From Serratia ficaria (GTDB lineage: Bacteria; Pseudomonadota; Gammaproteobacteria; Enterobacterales; Enterobacteriaceae): a stretch of DNA of 64,000 bases. Shown here in pieces: positions 58,970 through 64,000 of this stretch. The DNA lies in NCBI RefSeq assembly GCF_900187015.1, contig NZ_LT906479.1, positions 1-64,000 on the forward strand. The letters are read 5' to 3'. A program made the position numbers and the translations under genes. Below the pieces are notes generated by a model that was not told the origin of the DNA, did not search any database, and saw nothing but the letters and a program-made list of their open reading frames with translations. Every line of letters starts with the position of its first letter. The stretch's first letter is position 1.

Positions 58970-59601
58970 GAAAGGAAAAGCGCATTCAGCGTTACAGCGC
59001 GCCGGAGCGGATCAACCACTGGATCGTGGCGTTCTGCTTCGTGTTCGCCGCCATCAGCGGGCTGGGGTTCTTTTTCCCGTCCTTCAACTGGCTGATGAAC
59101 ATCCTGGGTACGCCGCAGCTGGCGCGCATTCTGCACCCCTTCGTCGGGGTGATCATGTTTGCGGCCTTTCTGATCATGTTCCTGCGCTACTGGAAGCATA
59201 ATCTGATCAACCGCGAGGATATCCTCTGGGCCAAAAACATCCACAAAATCGCCATGAACGAAGAAGTGGGCGACACCGGGCGCTATAATTTCGGCCAGAA
59301 ATGCGTATTCTGGGCGGCAATCGTCAGCCTGGTGCTGCTGCTGGCCAGCGGCGTGGTGATCTGGCGGCCGTACTTCGCGCCGTCGTTCCCGATACCGCTG
59401 ATCCGCATCGCGCTGCTGGTGCATTCGCTGGCCGCGGTCGGCCTGATCATCGTGATTATGGTGCACATTTACGCCGCGCTGTGGGTAAAGGGCACCATTA
59501 CCGCGATGGTCGAAGGCTGGGTGCCGGCGGCCTGGGCCAAGAAACATCATCCGCGCTGGTACCGTGAGGTCCGCGAGAAACAACAGGAAGACAAACCCTG
59601 A
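58966..59601 (+). CDS. fdoI: Formate dehydrogenase cytochrome b subunit
   Basis: The 211-residue gamma subunit has four transmembrane helices with the heme-ligand histidines of the FdnI family (about [17 protein letters not shown] and VMVHIYAAL). It passes electrons to quinone on the cytoplasmic side. Its stop overlaps fdhE (TGATG), so fdhE is translationally coupled. Confidence 0.95.
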   Translation: MRKEKRIQRYSAPERINHWIVAFCFVFAAISGLGFFFPSFNWLMNILGTPQLARILHPFVGVIMFAAFLIMFLRYWKHNLINREDILWAKNIHKIAMNEEVGDTGRYNFGQKCVFWAAIVSLVLLLASGVVIWRPYFAPSFPIPLIRIALLVHSLAAVGLIIVIMVHIYAALWVKGTITAMVEGWVPAAWAKKHHPRWYREVREKQQEDKP

Positions 59602-60530
59602 TGAGCATCCGCATCGTTCCTAAAGAGCAGTTAGGGGCACAGCGCGAGAAGTCCACAACGGCGGAGACCATCCCGCCGTTGCTTTTCGCCAATCTGAAAA
59701 GCCTGTACAGCCGCCGGGCGGAACGTCTGCGTCAGCTGGCGACCGACAACCCGCTGGGCGACTATCTCAACTTCGCCGCCCAGCTGGCCGAAGCGCAGCA
59801 CCATGCGCTGCACGACAACCCGCTGCAGCTGGATCTGACCGAAGTTCTGCAGCAGGGCGCCGCCAGCGGCAAGCCGCCGCTCGATCTGAGCGTTTACCCG
59901 CGCAGCGAACACTGGCGGCGGCTGCTCACCTCGCTGATAGCCGAGCTGCGCCCGCAGGCGCCGGAGCCTATTCTGGCGGTGCTGGACAACCTGGAAAAAG
60001 CCTCGGCGCACGAGCTGGAGCTGATGGCCGACGCCTTGCTCAACCGCGAATTCAGCCGGGTGGGCAGCGAGAAAGCGCCGTTTATCTGGGCCGCGCTGTC
60101 GCTTTACTGGGCGCAGATGGCCAGCCTGATCCCCGGCAAGGCGCGCGCCGAGTACGGCGAACACCGCCAATTCTGCCCGGTGTGCGGCAGCATTCCGGTC
60201 GCCAGCATGGTGCATATCGGCACGGTTAACGGCCTGCGCTACCTGCATTGCAACCTGTGCGAAAGCGAATGGCACGTGGTGCGGGTGAAGTGCAGCAACT
60301 GCGAGCAGACCCGCGATCTCAACTACTGGTCGCTGGACAGCGAACAGGCGGCGGTGAAGGCGGAAAGCTGCGGCGACTGCGGCACCTACCTGAAAATCCT
60401 GTACCAGGAAAAAGATCCCAAGGTGGAGGCGGTGGCCGACGATCTGGCGTCGCTGGTGCTGGACGCCAGGATGGAGGACGAAGGCTTCGGCCGCAGCAGC
60501 ATTAACCCGTTCCTGTTCCCGGCGGAGTGA
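59601..60530 (+). CDS. fdhE: Formate dehydrogenase maturation protein FdhE
   Basis: The 309-residue rubredoxin-like protein is required for active formate dehydrogenases N and O. It has four CxxC motifs (FCPVCGS, HCNLCES, KCSNCEQ, SCGDCGT) that bind iron, and an unconserved helical N-terminus. It is co-translated with fdoI, as in E. coli. The length is the same as in E. coli. Confidence 0.95.
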   Translation: MSIRIVPKEQLGAQREKSTTAETIPPLLFANLKSLYSRRAERLRQLATDNPLGDYLNFAAQLAEAQHHALHDNPLQLDLTEVLQQGAASGKPPLDLSVYPRSEHWRRLLTSLIAELRPQAPEPILAVLDNLEKASAHELELMADALLNREFSRVGSEKAPFIWAALSLYWAQMASLIPGKARAEYGEHRQFCPVCGSIPVASMVHIGTVNGLRYLHCNLCESEWHVVRVKCSNCEQTRDLNYWSLDSEQAAVKAESCGDCGTYLKILYQEKDPKVEAVADDLASLVLDARMEDEGFGRSSINPFLFPAE

Positions 60531-60569
60531 CGATCGGCGACTGCGCCGCGGGGAAGGTTCATGAATTTC

Positions 60570-60598
60570 CGGCCGGGCTTCTGGCATTCGCCCGGCCG
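60570..60598 (+). terminator. Hairpin after fdhE
   Basis: CGGCCGGGC and GCCCGGCCG make a perfect 9-bp stem around an 11-base loop 40 bases after fdhE; no T run follows. Confidence 0.5.
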
Positions 60599-60642
60599 AG
60601 TTGCTACGTTTACGCAATGACGCGCAAAGCGAAAGGAAAGGG

Positions 60643-61287
60643 ATGACGATGTTGAAGACCATTGCAAAATTTACCGCGGTCGCCGTGCTGGCGATCGGGC
60701 TGGCGGCCTGCGACAACCAGGACGACGCCAAGCCCGAGGTGCCGAAGCCCGATACCAAACCGACCGTGACGCAGCCTGCGCCGCCGGCGGTGGAAACCCC
60801 GGCGCCGCCGCCCGGGCTGAGCGTTTCGCTGCAAAAGGGCCGGCTGACCTTCGAGCTGCCGGCGGGTTTTAGCGATCAGACTCAAAACAGCGGCATCATC
60901 AACGACAGCACCTCCACCATTCAGCGGTTCCTCGACGGCAAATCGCGCCAGAGCGCGGTGTCTTCAGAAGTCATTCCGCCGGACGGCATGAAGCTCAATT
61001 CCAGCGATAAAATGCTGAAAGAGCTGACGCAGAGCATGCTGACCGAGCTGGCCGGGCGCTACCAGAATATCCAGACCACCAAAGAAGACAACTTCACCGT
61101 CGGCAAACAGAAATTTCGCCGGGTGGATACCGAACAGAGCATCAACGGACAGAAGGTGATGTCCACCATTATGCTGACGGTGTTCAACAAGCGGGTGGTG
61201 ACGCTGCAAATGCTGTCGCCGGCCAAAACGCCGGAGGTGCATCAGGCGTTGGTGCAGCGGATTATCGACACCCTGGCGGTGAAATAA
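60643..61287 (+). CDS. DcrB-like lipoprotein
   Basis: The 214-residue lipoprotein (start at 60643, AAAGGA upstream) has the lipobox LAAC (AIGLAACDN), a Pro-rich linker, and a C-terminal domain like that of DcrB. E. coli DcrB, needed for phage C1 entry and lipoprotein maturation fitness, has a similar end (LVQRIIDTLAVK). Its own dcrB is elsewhere, so this is probably a paralogue. Its role next to fdhE is unknown. Confidence 0.75.
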   Translation: MTMLKTIAKFTAVAVLAIGLAACDNQDDAKPEVPKPDTKPTVTQPAPPAVETPAPPPGLSVSLQKGRLTFELPAGFSDQTQNSGIINDSTSTIQRFLDGKSRQSAVSSEVIPPDGMKLNSSDKMLKELTQSMLTELAGRYQNIQTTKEDNFTVGKQKFRRVDTEQSINGQKVMSTIMLTVFNKRVVTLQMLSPAKTPEVHQALVQRIIDTLAVK

Positions 61288-61333
61288 GGTTATTTCATCC
61301 ATGGCCAGGGTTGAGCGAAACGGGGGAGATCGG

Positions 61334-61939
61334 ATGAAGCTTATCGGCAGTTACACCAGTCCTTTTGTGCGCAAGATCTCCGTGCTGCTGCTGGAGAAGG
61401 GGATCGCGTTCGAGTTCGTCAACGATCCGCCGTATGAAGCGGGCAGCCGGGTGGCGGAGCTGAATCCGCTCGCCAAGGTGCCGGTGCTGGTGACCGACGA
61501 CGGCGAGGTGTTTTACGACTCGCCGGTGGTGGCCGAGTATCTGGAACTGCTGGCGGTGGCGCCGGCGTTTTTGCCCGCCGATCGCGCCGCGGCGCTGCGT
61601 ATCCGCCAGATTGAAGCGCTGGCCGACGGCGTCACCGAGGCGGCCGCCACGCTGTTCCGCGAAAGCAAACGCGCGCCGGAAAAGCAGGATGAAAACTGGA
61701 TCCTGCGCCAGCGCGACAAACTGTCGCACGGGCTGGACGCGCTGGAAAAGCTGGCGCAGGAAAAAACGCTGCTGAACGCCGAACGGCTGACGCTGGCGGA
61801 TATCGCCACCGGCTGCGCGCTGGGCTACCTGAACTTCCGCCGCATTCTGCCCAACTGGTGCGTCGAACGCCCGGCGCTGGTCAAACTGGCCGAACGCCTG
61901 TTCGCCCGCCAAAGCTTTGCCCGCACGCTGCCCCCCTGA
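61334..61939 (+). CDS. yibF: Glutathione S-transferase-like protein YibF
   Basis: The 201-residue protein (start MKLIGSYTSPFVRK, GGGGGAG upstream) matches E. coli YibF along its length. It has the thioredoxin-fold N-terminal domain with PVLV cis-proline and DSPVVAEYLE, and an all-helical C-terminal domain. Enzymatic activity is weakly known; it lies just upstream of selA, as in E. coli. Confidence 0.93.
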   Translation: MKLIGSYTSPFVRKISVLLLEKGIAFEFVNDPPYEAGSRVAELNPLAKVPVLVTDDGEVFYDSPVVAEYLELLAVAPAFLPADRAAALRIRQIEALADGVTEAAATLFRESKRAPEKQDENWILRQRDKLSHGLDALEKLAQEKTLLNAERLTLADIATGCALGYLNFRRILPNWCVERPALVKLAERLFARQSFARTLPP

Positions 61940-61950
61940 TTGCCCTCCGT

Positions 61951-61966
61951 CCCCGCTGCGGCGGGG
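61951..61966 (+). terminator. Hairpin between yibF and selA
   Basis: CCCCGC-TGCG-GCGGGG is a 6-bp stem in the 68-base gap; the following T-rich stretch is short. Confidence 0.45.
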
Positions 61967-62007
61967 CTGTGTTATGCCGATACCCCTAAACTGAAAACCG
62001 AGCGACC

Positions 62008-63399
62008 ATGAGCACTGAATCCCACCTTCTTTACAGCCAGCTACCCGCTATCGATCGCCTATTGCGCGAACCGGCGATCGAACCGCTGGTGGCGCAGCAC
62101 GGCCAGACGCTGATTAGCGAACTGCTGCGCCGGCTGCAGGCGCAGGCGCGTGATGCCATCCAGCAGCAGCAGCGGTTGCCGGCCTGGTGCGCCGACTGGC
62201 CGCTGGCGCTGCGCGCCGAGCTGGCCCGGCAACAACGCCCGGCGCTGCTGCCGGTGTTCAACCTCAGCGGCACGGTGCTGCATACCAACCTTGGCCGCGC
62301 GCTGCTGGCGCAGCCGGCGATCGCGTCGGTGGCCGACGCCATGGGCGCGGCGGTGACGCTGGAATACGATCTGGACGGCGCCGGCCGCGGCCACCGCGAT
62401 CGGGCGGTGGCGGACCTGCTGTGCCGGCTGACCGGCGCCGAAGACGCCTGCATCGTCAATAACAACGCGGCGGCGGTGCTGCTGATGCTGGCGGCCGTCG
62501 CGCCCGGCAAGCAGGTGGTGGTGTCGCGCGGCGAACTGGTGGAGATCGGCGGCGCGTTCCGCATCCCCGACGTGATGCGTCAGGCGGGCTGCCAGCTGGT
62601 GGAGGTCGGCACCACCAACCGCACCCACCTGAAAGATTACCGCAACGCCATCGGCGAGCAGACCGGGCTGCTGATGAAGGTGCATACCAGCAACTACAGC
62701 ATTCAGGGTTTCACCGCGGCGGTGGATGAGGCGGCGCTGGCGCAGCTTGGGGCGGAGCAGGGCATCCCGACCGCCACCGATCTGGGCAGCGGCTCGCTGA
62801 TCGACATGGCGCAATACGGCCTGCCGGCCGAACCTATGCCGCAGCGGCTGCTGGCCGCCGGCGTCGACCTGGTGACCTTCTCCGGCGACAAGCTGCTGGG
62901 CGGCCCGCAGGCCGGCATCATCGTCGGCAAAAAGGCGCTGATCGCCCGCCTGCAGCAGCATCCGCTCAAACGCGCGCTGCGCGTCGGCAAAATAACCCTG
63001 GCGGCGCTGGAAGCCACGCTGCGGCTGTACCTGCAGCCGGAACTGTTGGCGCAACGGCTGCCGACGCTGCGGCTGCTGACCCGCCCGCAGCGGGCGATGC
63101 AGGACATGGCAGAACGCCTGTTGCCGGCGCTGGCGCCGCGCTACGGCGAGCATTTCCAGCTGCGCGCCGAAGCCTGCTGGTCGCAGATCGGCAGCGGCTC
63201 GCTGCCGGTCGATCGCCTGCCAAGCTATGCCCTGACCTTTACCCCGCTCGACGGCCGCGGCGCCACGCTGGAAGCGCTGGCGGAACGCTGGCGCCGCCTG
63301 CCGCAGCCGGTGATCGGCCGCATCGGCGAAGGCAGGCTGTGGCTGGATCTGCGCTGTCTGGAACAGGAAGGCGCGTTGATTGAGGCGCTGAGCGCATGA
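62008..63399 (+). CDS. selA: L-seryl-tRNA(Sec) selenium transferase
   Basis: SelA converts seryl-tRNA(Sec) to selenocysteyl-tRNA(Sec) with selenophosphate. The 463-residue PLP enzyme has the cofactor lysine in [15 protein letters not shown] and conserved stretches [17 protein letters not shown] and [17 protein letters not shown]. It is decameric in bacteria. Its stop overlaps the selB start (ATGA). Confidence 0.96.
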   Translation: MSTESHLLYSQLPAIDRLLREPAIEPLVAQHGQTLISELLRRLQAQARDAIQQQQRLPAWCADWPLALRAELARQQRPALLPVFNLSGTVLHTNLGRALLAQPAIASVADAMGAAVTLEYDLDGAGRGHRDRAVADLLCRLTGAEDACIVNNNAAAVLLMLAAVAPGKQVVVSRGELVEIGGAFRIPDVMRQAGCQLVEVGTTNRTHLKDYRNAIGEQTGLLMKVHTSNYSIQGFTAAVDEAALAQLGAEQGIPTATDLGSGSLIDMAQYGLPAEPMPQRLLAAGVDLVTFSGDKLLGGPQAGIIVGKKALIARLQQHPLKRALRVGKITLAALEATLRLYLQPELLAQRLPTLRLLTRPQRAMQDMAERLLPALAPRYGEHFQLRAEACWSQIGSGSLPVDRLPSYALTFTPLDGRGATLEALAERWRRLPQPVIGRIGEGRLWLDLRCLEQEGALIEALSA

Positions 63400-64000
63400 T
63401 AATCGCCACCGCCGGCCACGTCGATCACGGCAAAACCACCCTGCTGCAGGCGATCTCGGGGATCAACGCGGATCGTCTGCCGGAGGAGAAGCGCCGCGGC
63501 ATGACCCTCGATCTGGGCTACGCCTATTGGCCGCAGCCCGACGGCCGGGTATTGGGCTTTATCGACGTGCCCGGCCACGAGAAGTTTCTCGCCAATATGC
63601 TGGCGGGCGTCGGCGGCATCGACCATGCGCTGCTGGTGGTGGCCTGCGACGACGGCGTGATGGCGCAGACCCGCGAACATCTGGCGATCCTGCGGTTGAG
63701 CGGCCGCCCGGCGCTGACGGTGGCCCTGACCAAGGCGGACCGGGTGGAGGCGACGCGCATCGACGAAGTGCGCCGGCAGGTAAATGACGAGCTGGCCCGC
63801 CAGGGGTGGCCCGGGGCGCCGCTGTTTGTCACCGCCGCCGCCGAGGGGCGCGGCATTGCCGCGCTGCGCGAGCATCTGCTGGCGCTGCGGCCCGGCGAAC
63901 ATGGGGTGACGCGCCGGTTTCGCCTGGCGGTGGACCGCGCCTTCAGCGTCAAGGGCGCCGGGCTGGTGGTGACCGGCACCGCGCTCGGCGGCCGGGTGGC
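63396..64000 (+). CDS. selB: Selenocysteine-specific elongation factor SelB (3' end beyond window)
   Basis: The first 201 codons of SelB are present. The GTPase domain is plain: G1 [10 protein letters not shown]2/G3 region DVPGHEKF, and ALTKAD; the segment [16 protein letters not shown] begins domain 2. SelB delivers Sec-tRNA(Sec) to UGA by binding the SECIS hairpin with its C-terminal winged helices, which lie past the right edge. Confidence 0.96.
   Translation, partial: MIIATAGHVDHGKTTLLQAISGINADRLPEEKRRGMTLDLGYAYWPQPDGRVLGFIDVPGHEKFLANMLAGVGGIDHALLVVACDDGVMAQTREHLAILRLSGRPALTVALTKADRVEATRIDEVRRQVNDELARQGWPGAPLFVTAAAEGRGIAALREHLLALRPGEHGVTRRFRLAVDRAFSVKGAGLVVTGTALGGRV

Overview
This is a 64 kb chromosomal segment of a GC-rich enterobacterium. 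Protein matches and gene order point to Serratia, most likely the S. marcescens group: it has the enterobacterial dnaA-dnaN-recF-gyrB block, then yid/dgo/ibp, malS/avtA, yia, glyQS, mtl and selAB neighbourhoods in an order partly shared with Escherichia coli. No phage, insertion sequence, CRISPR array, rRNA or tRNA gene was recognised. oriC is not here; dnaA is cut by the left edge and selB by the right edge.

Layout. (1) 1-6001: dnaA (3' part), dnaN, recF, gyrB, then yidA. (2) 6967-9828: a minus-strand pair (ornithine-cyclodeaminase-family reductase plus PLP dehydratase) resembling EutC/EutB and BhcD/BhcB, then a class A acid phosphatase. (3) 10067-16214: the D-galactonate regulon dgoRKAD, an extra MFS gene, and dgoT, followed by yidR and yidQ. 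(4) 18089-21007: the small heat-shock genes ibpA and ibpB, with a near-consensus sigma-32 promoter and two ROSE-type RNA thermometers, then yidE. (5) 21041-24848: avtA, malS and an unannotated 50-residue ORF. (6) 24850-30237: a 2-ketogluconate (kgu) cluster with a PtxS-like repressor and its palindromic operator, placed beside ghrB. (7) 30351-34462: yiaD, yiaC (apparent CTG start), tag and an autotransporter GDSL esterase. (8) 34463-36700: an AT-rich block with an ArcZ-like small RNA candidate and a convergent luxR/luxI quorum-sensing pair, closed by a 16-bp-stem hairpin. (9) 36715-42356: an MFS carrier, glyQS and a Fic protein. (10) 42565-50249: yiaF, mtlADR under several CRP sites, a LysE-type exporter divergent from a MocR regulator, and yibL. 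(11) 50280-64000: a methyltransferase, yiiM, a chemoreceptor, sodA, the selenoprotein formate dehydrogenase operon fdoGHI-fdhE, a DcrB-like lipoprotein, yibF and selA-selB.

How the genes work together. Much of the window is sugar-acid and polyol catabolism (galactonate, 2-ketogluconate, mannitol, extracellular maltodextrin). The right end pairs a selenocysteine enzyme (in-frame TGA at codon 196 of fdoG with a SECIS hairpin) with the genes that make and insert selenocysteine. The observations most worth following up are the ArcZ-like sRNA beside the quorum-sensing genes, the dehydratase/reductase pair, the CTG start of yiaC and the three-half-site MocR operator.
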